Part shown: in pieces, positions 40,144 to 49,454 of the stretch
Layout: the number at the start of each line of letters is the position of its first letter
How positions within the stretch are numbered: the first letter of the stretch is position 1
NCBI RefSeq assembly: GCF_001305855.1
Contig: NZ_LIXZ01000004.1
Span: forward strand, 62,001-126,000
Direction: 5' to 3'
Length of the DNA stretch: 64,000 bases
Source: Rossellomorea vietnamensis
GTDB lineage: Bacteria > Bacillota > Bacilli > Bacillales > Bacillaceae_B
Position numbers and translations under genes: made by a program
Notes under the pieces: generated by a model
Databases searched by the model: none
Told to the model about the DNA's origin: nothing
The model's input: only the letters and a program-made list of their open reading frames with translations

Positions 40144-41883
40144 ATGAACTTATTAAAAACTACATTAAATCATTTTAAACCTTATTGGAGAAAGCTTTTG
40201 GTGGCACTCCTGTTTTCCGTCATCGGTGGTCTCTTTACGATCATCCCGCCGATTCTCGTGAAACGATTGGTGGATGACGTCATCGTCGGAGGGGATCTGA
40301 ACTTCCTGGGGTGGGTCGTCGCAGGAATTCTCGGTGCCTACCTCGGAAAGTCCCTGTTTGAAACGATGCAGGAATATGTCCAGGTGAAGATCGGGCTTGA
40401 TGTAATCACGGATATGCAGATCCGGGCGTTCAGGAAGCTGCACCGTACTCCGATGTCGTTTTTTGCGAAGACGCCGAGGGGGGATATGCTCTTCCGTTTA
40501 ACACATGATGTGGAATCGATTCAGAACCTGAACAATACGGTCGTTCCACGCATCCTGCAGCAAGTGGTGGGAGCGGTCGCTGCCTTTTCCACTGTGTTTG
40601 TTTTATTCTGGCCCGCGGCGATCGTGATGTTCGCGGTTTTTGCCATTTATATCATCCCTTCCTTTACACTGGGGAAAAAGATGAGGAAAATGAGTGCGGT
40701 CCAGCGGGAAATGAGTGCGGATATGTATCAGCACCTCCAGGAAAGCATTGAAAGTGTCCGATTGGTGAGGACCTATCAGACGCAGGATGTGGAAGTCGGT
40801 ACTCAGGAGAAGAAGCTGAGAGATTGGAAGCAATTCTCGATCCGGGCAGCACTGATCGGAAAGGTGAACTGGCGCCTCGGGAATCTCTTTAATATCGCAG
40901 CACCGGGTGTCGTCATGCTGATCGGGGGCTGGGCGATCTGGGATGGAACGATCACCATCGGGACGCTCGTTGCCTGCCTGAGCTTCATCCCCATCATGTT
41001 TTTACCGGTAAGATCCATGGCGGAGCATGCCTTGACGATACAGCAGGCGATTCCGGCCCTGCAGCGGATCTACGAATATTTCGATCTGCCGGAAGAACAT
41101 GAGGAGAAGCTTCCTGCTTTTGGTCCTGTAAAAGGAAAAATAGACTTACAGAATCTATGGTTTTCGTATCCCGGGACGGATAAGCAAGTCTTAAAAGGCG
41201 TTTCTTTGTCTCTCGAACAGGGGAACCATATCGGGATCGTCGGAACGAGCGGCGGAGGGAAGAGTACGCTGGTCCAGCTGTTACTAGGACTCTATGAACC
41301 GCAGCAGGGCTCGGTGATGATCGATGATAAGAATCTATTCGACTATAACCGGAACAGTTTCCGCCAGCAAGTAGGGGTCGTGTCCCAGGAAACTTTCCTG
41401 TTAAATAGTACACTCCGGCAAAATCTGTTATACGGAAAACCCGATGCGACGACAGAAGAACTCGATCAGGCAGTAGAAGCGGCAGGGTTGAAGGAGTTGA
41501 TTCTTTCACTGGAGGAAGGATATGAAACGATCGTCGGGGAGAGGGGATTGAAACTTTCAGGCGGACAGAGGCAAAGGGTGGCCATGGCTCGTGCGATCCT
41601 GAGACAGCCGCCTGTCCTGATCTTCGATGAAGCGACTTCTTCCCTTGACGGGGAAACGGAGGAGCGGGTGCAGGCCTCCTTGGAAAAATTGATTCCGGGA
41701 CGGACCACGATCACCATCGCCCACCGTCTTGTCACCGTAAGGAACGCAGATGTCATCATTCTTCTCGATGGAGGAGTCGTGGCTGAAAAAGGCACTCATG
41801 AAGAACTGCTTCAGAAGCAAGGGAAGTATTATGAATTATACAGGGCTCAATACAGCGAGCTTGAAAGGGAGTTGATCGGATGA
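40144..41883 (+). CDS. ABC exporter half-transporter, subunit A
   Basis: 579 residues from ATG 40144 (SD GAGGGGG). Six-helix exporter domain (about 1-310) followed by a nucleotide-binding domain: Walker A GTSGGGKST, signature LSGGQRQRVAMARAIL, Walker B VLIFDEATSSLDG with the catalytic Glu, and H-loop AHRLVTV. It pairs with the overlapping gene downstream as a heterodimer. Both ATP sites look canonical, unlike many heterodimeric exporters with one dead site. Substrate unknown. Confidence 0.88.
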   Translation: MNLLKTTLNHFKPYWRKLLVALLFSVIGGLFTIIPPILVKRLVDDVIVGGDLNFLGWVVAGILGAYLGKSLFETMQEYVQVKIGLDVITDMQIRAFRKLHRTPMSFFAKTPRGDMLFRLTHDVESIQNLNNTVVPRILQQVVGAVAAFSTVFVLFWPAAIVMFAVFAIYIIPSFTLGKKMRKMSAVQREMSADMYQHLQESIESVRLVRTYQTQDVEVGTQEKKLRDWKQFSIRAALIGKVNWRLGNLFNIAAPGVVMLIGGWAIWDGTITIGTLVACLSFIPIMFLPVRSMAEHALTIQQAIPALQRIYEYFDLPEEHEEKLPAFGPVKGKIDLQNLWFSYPGTDKQVLKGVSLSLEQGNHIGIVGTSGGGKSTLVQLLLGLYEPQQGSVMIDDKNLFDYNRNSFRQQVGVVSQETFLLNSTLRQNLLYGKPDATTEELDQAVEAAGLKELILSLEEGYETIVGERGLKLSGGQRQRVAMARAILRQPPVLIFDEATSSLDGETEERVQASLEKLIPGRTTITIAHRLVTVRNADVIILLDGGVVAEKGTHEELLQKQGKYYELYRAQYSELERELIG

Positions 41884-43652
41884 GCGCCGCGAAGAATCGC
41901 GACGGAAAAAGGGTTCTGAGCTTTCTCCGTCCTTATAAAAAATGGGTCATCGCTGATTCCATCGTCATCGCGATCAGCCAGGTGTTTTCAGCACTGATCC
42001 CGACACTCGCCCTCAGCTGGCTCGTGGACACGATCATTCCGAACGAACACTATAACTGGCTTTGGGGACTGATGTGGCTCTTGATTTTATCTGCAGTCCT
42101 GGATCTTGTGATGATGGTCATCGACGAGTATTTCTGTCATCAGACCGCAAAGACCGTGACGAATTGGCAGAAGCTACGCCTGTTCCGCCATCTGCAGATC
42201 GTCCCGTATTCTTTTTACCATCATAATTCCACGGGGGAGATGCTTGCAAGAGTATCGGATGATCCGGACACTCTCCACAATTTCCTGGCGTGGGAAGGCT
42301 CCACTTTCATGGCAAGTGTGCAGGGAGTCTTCATTTACAGCCTGGTGCTCCTATGGATTCATCCTTATTTGATGATTACAAGCGTCGTACTGGGAGTGAT
42401 TTTCTACTGGACTTCCAATGTCGTAGGAGCAAGAACCCGATTGGCCTCTGCGGATGCAAGGAAAGAAGCGTCGAGATATCTTGAAAGATTGAGAGAATCA
42501 GTAACAGGAATTCATTTGTCCCGGGTCATGGGTGTGTCGGAGAGTGAAGTGGACAGCGTGATCTCCATCCGTGACAGTTTCGTTCAGCACTCGGTGAAAG
42601 AACTGAAAGCGAGGATGCAATCGGTCGTGGTCATTGCGAGTTATAACGGGTTTGCTCTCGGACTAGTCTATTTGATCAGTACACTCTTAATCTGGAATCA
42701 AGGACTGACCAGTGGACAGATGCTGACAGCCGGTGGACTTGTGACCATTGCGGCGAATGAGATGCAGCGCCTGCTCAGAAACTGGCTATCTGTTAGAAGG
42801 ACCGGTCCTGCGTTGGATCGTTCAGAAATTTTACTTGGTGAGGAAGTTTCGGAAGCTGAGGTGTCAGAAGGCATCGCCGGTGAACGGGCAATCGGCAGCA
42901 TCCGTCTCCAGGACGTCGCCTTCTCTTATCCTGGTAAAGATGAAAATGTACTAAAGGGTGTCTCCTTTGCAATCGGTGCCGGGGAAAAATGGGCATTGGT
43001 CGGCCCGAGCGGTTCCGGGAAATCAACAATTGTCGATCTCTTATTCAAACTCTATGATACGGGAGTCGGTAAAATCGAAGTGGATGGACGGGATATCAGG
43101 GAGTGGGATACGGGGTGGCTGCGTTCGCAAATGGCCATTGTCACACAGGATGTGATGCTGAGAAGCGGAACACTCGCGGATAATCTCCGGATTGGAAAGC
43201 GGGATGCGAGTGATGAGGAACTGTTGAAAGCACTCGAAGACAGCGGGCTCGGTGATCTGATCGAGACGCTTCCTGAAGGGCTGGATACATCGGTCGGTGA
43301 AAGGGGCAGCCTCTTATCGGGTGGTCAGAAACAGCGTCTGTCCCTTGCGAGGGCATTATTGAAGGACGCGCCAATCTTGATCCTGGATGAAGCGAGCTCC
43401 GCCCTTGATCCCATCACGGAAACGAAGATCAACGAAGCGGTGCTGCGAGCCGGAAAGAATCAAACGATCATCATCGTATCCCACCGGTTATCGACGGTCC
43501 TGTCGGCGGATCAAATCGTCGTTTTGGAGGATGGCCGGATTGCAGAGCAAGGGAAGCATGGGGATCTTCTTCAGAATCAATCAGGCGTCTATTCCAGACT
43601 TTTCGGAAGGGAAGCGGAAATAGGCGGGGCAACGATTGATTATGTGTCATAA
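41880..43652 (+). CDS. ABC exporter half-transporter, subunit B
   Basis: 590 residues, ATG 41880 overlapping the subunit A stop by 4 nt, so translation is coupled. Same layout as subunit A with Walker A GPSGSGKST, signature LSGGQKQRLSLARALL, Walker B ILILDEASSALDP and H-loop SHRLSTV, all intact. Probably exports a drug, lipid or peptide. No peptide precursor gene was seen nearby. Confidence 0.88.
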   Translation: MSAAKNRDGKRVLSFLRPYKKWVIADSIVIAISQVFSALIPTLALSWLVDTIIPNEHYNWLWGLMWLLILSAVLDLVMMVIDEYFCHQTAKTVTNWQKLRLFRHLQIVPYSFYHHNSTGEMLARVSDDPDTLHNFLAWEGSTFMASVQGVFIYSLVLLWIHPYLMITSVVLGVIFYWTSNVVGARTRLASADARKEASRYLERLRESVTGIHLSRVMGVSESEVDSVISIRDSFVQHSVKELKARMQSVVVIASYNGFALGLVYLISTLLIWNQGLTSGQMLTAGGLVTIAANEMQRLLRNWLSVRRTGPALDRSEILLGEEVSEAEVSEGIAGERAIGSIRLQDVAFSYPGKDENVLKGVSFAIGAGEKWALVGPSGSGKSTIVDLLFKLYDTGVGKIEVDGRDIREWDTGWLRSQMAIVTQDVMLRSGTLADNLRIGKRDASDEELLKALEDSGLGDLIETLPEGLDTSVGERGSLLSGGQKQRLSLARALLKDAPILILDEASSALDPITETKINEAVLRAGKNQTIIIVSHRLSTVLSADQIVVLEDGRIAEQGKHGDLLQNQSGVYSRLFGREAEIGGATIDYVS

Positions 43653-43705
43653 AGACAGGTGGGGGAGAATTAGTATGTAAGAAAACCATTTCCCCGAAAC
43701 ATAAA

Positions 43706-43756
43706 AAGGACCATTTTCTCCACTTACAAACAGTAGGGGAATGGTCCTCTTTTTAT
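43706..43756. terminator. Bidirectional Rho-independent terminator
   Basis: AGGACCATT / AATGGTCCT plus partial CTCC / GGGG inner pairs, A-run and T-run on either side, between convergent genes. Confidence 0.85.
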
Positions 43757-43773
43757 TTATTTTTAATATTAAA

Positions 43774-43977
43774 TTATCCTACCTTCTGAATTTCTTTCAA
43801 TTCTTCTGTCAGGCGCAGGAATTCTTTTTTATTCCGCTTACTTAAAGCCTGGTCAATACCTTGTGCGATTTGCTCTTTCCGAAATGTCAGCAGTGCCTCG
43901 TCCAATATCATTTCTGCAAATAGGGAATCCATGTGATTTACATCAGACTGTGGTGAGTTCAGCAAATACTTCTTCAT
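43774..43977 (-). CDS. Small IDEAL-domain protein (YozD-like)
   Basis: 67 residues, ATG at 43977 behind GGTCAAGGAGCTG. Nearly the whole protein is the IDEAL domain: AEMILDEALLTFRKEQIAQG, IDQALSKRNKKEFLRLTEEL. It resembles YozD-type single-domain members of unknown function. No Rrf2-type dyad is seen in front, unlike the other IDEAL gene. Confidence 0.82.
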   Translation of the reverse strand: MKKYLLNSPQSDVNHMDSLFAEMILDEALLTFRKEQIAQGIDQALSKRNKKEFLRLTEELKEIQKVG

Positions 43978-44054
43978 GAAATCAGCTCCTTGACCTTTTT
44001 TCTATTATACTAACCATTTATAGAATATTCAAACATTTTATTAAAAAAATATTC

Positions 44055-44085
44055 TTGCCCTCAACCTTGGTTCAGGGTGTATTCT
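44055..44085 (+). promoter_or_regulatory. MerR-type promoter with 19-bp spacer and central dyad
   Basis: TTGCCC (44055-44060) and TATTCT (44080-44085) are 19 bp apart, the overlong spacing typical of MerR-activated promoters. The spacer region holds CCCTCAACC-TT-GGTTCAGGG (44058-44077), one mismatch from perfect. A MerR gene is encoded downstream in the same transcript. Confidence 0.7.
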
Positions 44086-44126
44086 TCATATAGGATCTCA
44101 AAATGAGTTAAATGGAGGAAAGATAC

Positions 44127-44837
44127 ATGACAAAATATGCTTTAGTTACAGGTGCAAATAAAGGAATCGGTTACGAGGCCGTTCGACAGCTGGCTGATAA
44201 GGGATATAAGGTATTTTTGGGTGCCCGGAATGAAGAGTTGGGGCATAAAGCGGTTGAGTCCCTTGGCTTCTCAAATGTGACGTTCGTTCAATTGGACATT
44301 ACTGATTCTCATTCCATACTAAATTCTGTCCGCACAATAGAAGGGGCGACGGATCACCTTGATTTATTGATCAATAATGCCGGAATCGCATTTGACTTTA
44401 ACATTCAACCTAGTGAAGTGAAAGTCGAAATGTTGCGTGACATCTTTGAGGTGAACTTCTTTGGAACATTCCAAATGATGCAAGCGTATCTGCCCCTTTT
44501 GAAAAAAGCAGAGGGAAGTAAGATGGTGAACGTCACGACGGATATGGCGTCACAGACCATGTTTGCTAACGGGGACGTACATCCGCTCAATGTCCTGGGG
44601 TATAATTCATCCAAGACGGCTGTGAACTCATTGACATTATCCTTCAGTAAAGAACTGGGCAGCGAAGGTCCTGAGGTCTTTGGTGTAACACCTGGTTTCA
44701 CTTCTACTGATCTGAACGGGAACGCCCCAGGCGGGAAAACGACGGCTGAAGGGGCAGAAGTCATTGTGAAATATGCTTTGAGTGAAACAAATTATCATGG
44801 TAAAATCCTTAATAACAACGGGGTCATTCCCTGGTAA
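44127..44837 (+). CDS. Short-chain dehydrogenase/reductase
   Basis: 236 residues from ATG 44127 behind GGAGGAAAG. TGANKGIGYEAVRQL cofactor loop, NNAG after strand 4, catalytic Ser/Tyr/Lys with GYNSSKTAVNSL (Tyr and Lys four apart). ARNEELG after strand 2 suggests NADPH. Carbonyl-reductase-like; substrate unknown. Co-transcribed with the MerR gene from the 19-bp-spacer promoter, so it probably detoxifies an aldehyde or quinone. Confidence 0.87.
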   Translation: MTKYALVTGANKGIGYEAVRQLADKGYKVFLGARNEELGHKAVESLGFSNVTFVQLDITDSHSILNSVRTIEGATDHLDLLINNAGIAFDFNIQPSEVKVEMLRDIFEVNFFGTFQMMQAYLPLLKKAEGSKMVNVTTDMASQTMFANGDVHPLNVLGYNSSKTAVNSLTLSFSKELGSEGPEVFGVTPGFTSTDLNGNAPGGKTTAEGAEVIVKYALSETNYHGKILNNNGVIPW

Positions 44838-44851
44838 GAGGATGGTAAAGA

Positions 44852-45211
44852 ATGGACTATTCAATCGGGCAAGTTGCCAAGATGAACAATATGACGATTT
44901 CACAACTGCATTACTACGATCGTCAAGGGCTGTTACCGTTTATTAACCGGACGGAAAATGGCGATCGGACTTTCGATGAAGGTTCCCTTAAGTTCCTCGA
45001 GATGATCCTCTGTCTGAAAAACACGGGTATGCCAATCAAAAAGATCAAGGAATTTGTCCAGTGGACGATGGACGGGGAACAAACCCTGCCTGAACGGATG
45101 GAGATGATGCTTGAACAGGAACAAAAGGTCCAACAGCAAATAAGGGACATGCAAGCCAATCTGGAGAAAATCCAAATGAAAATCAAGAGATACGAAAATG
45201 AAATGAATTAA
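44852..45211 (+). CDS. MerR-family regulator (AdhR-like)
   Basis: 119 residues, ATG 44852 behind AGAGGATGG. N-terminal HTH (YSIGQVAKMNNMTISQLHYY), wing (RQGLLPFINRTENGDRTFDE), then a long coiled-coil from about residue 85 (EQEQKVQQQIRDMQANLEKI). The only cysteine-like sensor candidate is in MILCLKNTG, so an AdhR-type thiol or carbonyl sensor is possible. Located 14 nt after the SDR gene and likely activating the shared promoter. Confidence 0.87.
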   Translation: MDYSIGQVAKMNNMTISQLHYYDRQGLLPFINRTENGDRTFDEGSLKFLEMILCLKNTGMPIKKIKEFVQWTMDGEQTLPERMEMMLEQEQKVQQQIRDMQANLEKIQMKIKRYENEMN

Positions 45212-45216
45212 ATAGA

Positions 45217-45247
45217 AATCCCCGACTCCTTTATGGAATCGGGGTTT
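45217..45247 (+). terminator. Rho-independent terminator
   Basis: AATCCCCGA and TCGGGGTT pair around CTCCTTTATGGAA, followed by TTTC. Confidence 0.82.
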
Positions 45248-45255
45248 TCATCATC

Positions 45256-45414
45256 CTATTTATCAAAAAATAGCAAAGACTTCAAAGGATTCTTAAACGT
45301 CTTCTTCGTTGCTTCATAATCAAACACGCCGCTGTTACATTCCTCAACCTCACCAAAACCAATGAAATTCATCCTCATGTCCCGCGAGAGTTTCCGTGCG
45401 TATTCCCATTCTCC
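45256..45414 (-). pseudogene. C-terminal remnant of an unidentified coding sequence
   Basis: A minus-strand frame between TAG at 45415-45417 and TAG at 45256-45258 reads as ordinary protein (ARKLSRDMRMNFIGFGEVEE, later FKNPLKSLLFFDK) but has no upstream start with an SD; the only Met codons are internal. Its composition and codons look coding. Probably the tail of a decayed gene lying behind yibE/F. Family not recognised. Confidence 0.35.
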
Positions 45415-45439
45415 CTACTTTAAGAAATTCCGGTTATTT

Positions 45440-46246
45440 TTAGTTATCTGCCTGAGATTCATCCGGGACAGGAAATTGGTAGTTGTCCCTCTGTCGTGCC
45501 TTCACCAGATAATAAGCTGTGATGGCAGAGGTGACCGGGATGGCAAGGGCAACTCCGAGTCCAGCTGAGCCGATGAAGATCATTTCAGAGGTGAACACTT
45601 TGGAGTTGACGATGTCCCCGAGGGAATACGATAGATCCTTGAACCAGATCAGGAGTCCCATATACCCACCGAAGAAGGCGAAGAACAATGTATTGGCGCT
45701 TGTCCCGAGAATATCCCTTCCAATGCTGATACCGGATCTGAATAAGTCTTTTCTGCTGATCGTCGGATTGTGGTAAGCCATTTCCTGCATAGGAGATGAA
45801 ATGGCAATGGTTACATCAATGATCGCTCCGATGGTACTCATAATGATCATCGAAGCTCCGATTTTCACGAAGTCCACTCCTACATACAGGGAAAAGGCAC
45901 CGATTTCCTCGGTTTCATCCTCACTGAAACCCTGTATCATAGCGGCATCGGTCAACTCCAAAATGAAGAAGATCAAGGCGCATGTCGTCACGATCGTAGA
46001 AATGAAAGCTGTGACGGTCTTGATGTTGATTTCACTAATATAAAACAGGGAAATGCAGCTGATCAGGACGCATGCAATCAACGTCAGGATGATCGGATTC
46101 ATATCCGGATCATTCATCATGATGATGGTTAGAAGGAGCACACCTGTATTTAAGAATAAGGCCACAAAGGATCTTGCTCCTTTTTTACCGCCGACTGCGA
46201 CCATCAGAGCGAATAGAATGATGGCAAGCCATACTTGAACCGTCAT
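45440..46246 (-). CDS. YibE/F-family membrane protein, shorter partner
   Basis: 268 residues with about seven hydrophobic helices. ATG 46246 overlaps the stop of the upstream partner by 4 nt. The conserved core is GASMIIMSTIGAIIDVTIAI followed by HNPTISRKDLFRSGISIGRD and ILGTSANTLFFAFFGGYMGL, matching the family pattern of the longer partner. Function unknown; paired YibE/F proteins presumably form a complex. Confidence 0.83.
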   Translation of the reverse strand: MTVQVWLAIILFALMVAVGGKKGARSFVALFLNTGVLLLTIIMMNDPDMNPIILTLIACVLISCISLFYISEINIKTVTAFISTIVTTCALIFFILELTDAAMIQGFSEDETEEIGAFSLYVGVDFVKIGASMIIMSTIGAIIDVTIAISSPMQEMAYHNPTISRKDLFRSGISIGRDILGTSANTLFFAFFGGYMGLLIWFKDLSYSLGDIVNSKVFTSEMIFIGSAGLGVALAIPVTSAITAYYLVKARQRDNYQFPVPDESQADN

Positions 46247-47361
46247 GATTTCACCCGCTTTCTATTAACAAAGAATATAGCCGTATAAATGCCAATCGGG
46301 ATGGCAAGGACAATGCCGATCCCTCCTGTAAGAGCCCTGGTCATTTCCAGTGAAAGATTCATGGAAAGGGTGAACGCGAGGGGCGATGCATTCTTGAAAT
46401 AAAGGATGAGCATGGGAATCGCCCCGCTGATATAGACGAAGAACAGGATGTTGGTCATCGTTCCCATGATATCCTTTCCAATATCAAAGCCTGACGTTAT
46501 CAGTGCTTTAGTCGAAATGTCCGGATTTTTTTCGAAAAGTCCGAAGATCGAGGCCGATAAGGTGATGGCAACATCCATCACCGCTCCCAGGCATCCGACG
46601 AGTATGCCCGCCATGAATACAAGTTGATAAGGGCGGGTGAGGTACTGCATTTCCTCATACCGGAGTCCATCCCCAGCGGTGAAACGGATGACAACATAGC
46701 TGATAAGGAGCGTCATGAACGTTCCGATCAGAGTTGCCACCACCGCTGCATAAGTCTTCTCATTAAATCCATTCACGAATAAGAGGGAAACAAGGGTGAA
46801 GGCAATGACCCCAACGCTGCACGCAAGCAGCAGGCCAACCTTCTCCGAATTCAGGTAGACATCCAATGCATAAGAGAGAATCACTGCGTTGACGGCAAGC
46901 GTGATCAATGAGAACAGTCCCTGTTTTTTTCCTACTATCAATAAGAAGAGGATAAAAGCCCAGGTGATAATCATTAGGTATAAATCCCGCTTAGCATCCT
47001 CGATGTTTCCAGTCAGGATGTTATCTTTTTTAGTATCATCGATTGAAACAAATAATTCTTTCCCGGGTTCATAACGCTGATCGTTGGCCCCAGACATGGA
47101 ATACTTATTGGTTAAGAGGATCGTTTCCCCTTTGTGTTTCCCATTTTTCAAGATAGCTTTCATTTTCTGTATGTATACCCGGTCTTTATTCCCTGTCGTA
47201 TCTTCCATATTTGTCGTGTCTACTATCTTTGAGCTTGTCACTTCCGCAATTGGGCGGTCATATAGACCTTGATTGTGGGTGACGAAGTATAACGAGGCGA
47301 AAACACAGACTGCCAGGAAGACTGATAGTAGCAGTGTCTTATATTTTTTTATGGCTAACAT
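46243..47361 (-). CDS. YibE/F-family membrane protein, longer partner
   Basis: 372 residues, ATG 47361 behind CTGGAGGATGAAAC. An N-terminal helix and an extracytoplasmic domain (about 30-120, containing NGKHKGETILLTNKYSMSG) precede about seven helices with the family core LGAVMDVAITLSASIFGL and ISTKALITSGFDIGKDIMGT. Overlaps the second YibE/F gene; co-translated. Transport or enzyme activity is not established. Confidence 0.83.
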   Translation of the reverse strand: MLAIKKYKTLLLSVFLAVCVFASLYFVTHNQGLYDRPIAEVTSSKIVDTTNMEDTTGNKDRVYIQKMKAILKNGKHKGETILLTNKYSMSGANDQRYEPGKELFVSIDDTKKDNILTGNIEDAKRDLYLMIITWAFILFLLIVGKKQGLFSLITLAVNAVILSYALDVYLNSEKVGLLLACSVGVIAFTLVSLLFVNGFNEKTYAAVVATLIGTFMTLLISYVVIRFTAGDGLRYEEMQYLTRPYQLVFMAGILVGCLGAVMDVAITLSASIFGLFEKNPDISTKALITSGFDIGKDIMGTMTNILFFVYISGAIPMLILYFKNASPLAFTLSMNLSLEMTRALTGGIGIVLAIPIGIYTAIFFVNRKRVKS

Positions 47362-47449
47362 GTTTCATCCTCCAGCTCCTCGAAAATAGTTCATCCAAAT
47401 CGTAATCATTATTCCATATCAGAAAGGATTACGCAAAAGGGACATGAAA

Positions 47450-47476
47450 AAAGTGTCCATAAGATATGAACACTTT
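47450..47476. promoter_or_regulatory. 27-bp imperfect palindrome upstream of the YibE/F pair
   Basis: AAAGTGTCCAT-AAGAT-ATGAACACTTT, 10 of 11 arm positions complementary, about 90 bp before the yibE/F start. No T-run. It may be an operator, or a weak terminator for the upstream peptidase gene. The rest of 47362-47669 shows no gene. Confidence 0.35.
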
Positions 47477-47669
47477 AGGATAAGATTGTCACGCCGCCAT
47501 ACAGGCGTTACGCCAATCATACTGAATGTGATTTCTCACCTTCTACTTCAATATAAAGTATGAAACGGGTTTCAGAGCAAGGGAAATTTGAAAAATGAAA
47601 TCTGGCATTTACTGAGCCGGATCTCTTAGAAACATGCAATGACCAATATTACTCATTTTAAAAACCTCT

Positions 47670-49454
47670 TTATCGTCGAAGGCGACACTCATGATCTGCC
47701 TTCACCAACCCATCCAAAAATCTGCGAATTTCTTTGTTAGCCCGCATTTCATTCTTCTTCTTAGAAAAACCATGACCTTCATCATCAAACAAGAGATACT
47801 CAACAGCGATCCCTTTGTTTTTTAATTCATCTACAATGCGCTCCGACTCCTCCGTCTTCACCCTCGGATCGTTCTTCCCGTGGATGATGAACATCGGAGA
47901 ATCCATATGGTCGATATAGGTGATAGGAGAGTCTTTTACAAGCTTTTCATAGTCTGTTTCAGGATTTCCCACCATTTGATCCATAAGGGTTCTCCAGCTG
48001 GCTGGAACATTTTTCAGGAAGGTTAATAGATTCGATATGCCGAATATGTCGACAATCCCACAGAAATATTCAGGATGTCGTCCGGCGAGAAGCAGACTCA
48101 TATAACCGCCATAGCTTCCGCCCATCGCCACGATCTTGCCCTTTTCAGCAAACCCCTCTTGTATTAGCCATTCCATTCCAGCCACACAGTCGTGTCGAGG
48201 TCCGTCCCCCCAATTCTGTTCCACCATCTTCTCGAATGTAGCCCCGTAGCATTTACTGCCCCGGAAGTTGGGGGCGAAAAGGGTATAGCCGCTATGGACG
48301 AGGTACTGAATCACAGGTCTGTATACCATGCGTTCTGCTTTCTGGGGTCCACCATGCGGCCAGAGGATGGTGACCCCATTCGGTTTCTCAGATTTGTACA
48401 GCAGGGCTTCAATTTCCAGTCCATCATGGCTTTCGTAGTGGACGATATCCGGTTTAATCATGTTTCCTTCAGGTACGCCAAGTACTTTGGTATTCGTCAC
48501 TTGTGCCCAGCAGCCGTTCGTTTCCCTTTTGTAAATGGTATCCGTTTTGTCAGCAGAAATTCCAAGCGCAAAGAGGTTTCCATTCTTGGTGACTTTTATT
48601 TTTTTGATGACATCGCAGGGAGTATCGACTCTCTCTCCCTCACCCGTCGACAATCCATAGACATATAGATGATCCCTTACGCCTTTTTCCGCTGTCAGGA
48701 AGATTTTATTCGATTGTTGATGGAACTGAATCGAAGTGATTTCTTCTTTATCTAATGCAAACAGAGAGTGGAATTCATAGGTTGAAAGATTAAAAGAAGC
48801 AAGGTATGAAAATTCTTTTCCATAGTTCGTTGTGAAATAAATAGTATCCCTGGTCAAGTAAATATCCTTGATCGTGTGAACGGTGTTAACATCCGGTACC
48901 AGGGGCACTTTCCTATCACTAGTTTGGTAAAAGGCAGTGGTATGGGTGTTGGAGTACGTTTCTGTATAGACATAAGAACCGTCGGAAGAAGCGGCGGCCA
49001 CAACGATCGGAGCTTTATCACCTTGCTGGATAAGGGTGGTATGACCCGTTTGTAATTCGGTTTTATAAATATTCAACAATGGGTTTTCGTGATTGGTAGA
49101 GTAGTACATTTCCTGATCTGTAAAGAAGGCGTGATAGCAAGTGGAACCGGATTCCTCTTCATGGAAGGGGATAGGGGTACCTCCTGATAAGGGCAGATGA
49201 TGCAATTGCTGATTTTCATCTCCATCCTTCTCAAATGTAGCGATGATTTGATTCTGATGGATATGAATGAGGTTGCTATTCTGGTTGATGGTCGTTAACG
49301 GATAAGGGAACAGATGGGGTAGATCCACGGCCCAAAGATTAAAGGTCCCGTTGAGATTCGTGCTGAATACGAGTGTGTCTTCGTTTTCATTAATGGTGAA
49401 GGTGCTGATTTCAGAAGTGTGGAAATAATGTTCGACTTCGGTTGCAGTGCGGAT
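47670..49454 (-). CDS. S9-family (prolyl oligopeptidase) peptidase with probable ATC start
   Basis: 594 residues if read from ATC at 49454; the first conventional start is GTG 49328. Between them the frame encodes the normal family N-terminus (EVEHYFHTSEISTFTINENE, then LVFSTNLNGTFNLWAVDLP). AAGGAGG ends exactly 8 nt before the ATC, and no ATG, GTG or TTG exists in between. The beta-propeller (about 1-330) precedes the hydrolase domain: GGSYGGYMSL nucleophile, Asp in HGKNDPRV, His in DEGHGF. Probably a cytoplasmic oligopeptidase. Alternative: start-codon mutation reducing expression. Confidence 0.82.
   Translation of the reverse strand: MRTATEVEHYFHTSEISTFTINENEDTLVFSTNLNGTFNLWAVDLPHLFPYPLTTINQNSNLIHIHQNQIIATFEKDGDENQQLHHLPLSGGTPIPFHEEESGSTCYHAFFTDQEMYYSTNHENPLLNIYKTELQTGHTTLIQQGDKAPIVVAAASSDGSYVYTETYSNTHTTAFYQTSDRKVPLVPDVNTVHTIKDIYLTRDTIYFTTNYGKEFSYLASFNLSTYEFHSLFALDKEEITSIQFHQQSNKIFLTAEKGVRDHLYVYGLSTGEGERVDTPCDVIKKIKVTKNGNLFALGISADKTDTIYKRETNGCWAQVTNTKVLGVPEGNMIKPDIVHYESHDGLEIEALLYKSEKPNGVTILWPHGGPQKAERMVYRPVIQYLVHSGYTLFAPNFRGSKCYGATFEKMVEQNWGDGPRHDCVAGMEWLIQEGFAEKGKIVAMGGSYGGYMSLLLAGRHPEYFCGIVDIFGISNLLTFLKNVPASWRTLMDQMVGNPETDYEKLVKDSPITYIDHMDSPMFIIHGKNDPRVKTEESERIVDELKNKGIAVEYLLFDDEGHGFSKKKNEMRANKEIRRFLDGLVKADHECRLRR

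Noticed and set aside
45362-45568. Plus-strand ORF of 68 residues
   Set aside because: Overlaps the 3-prime end of the YibE/F gene antisense and lacks an SD.
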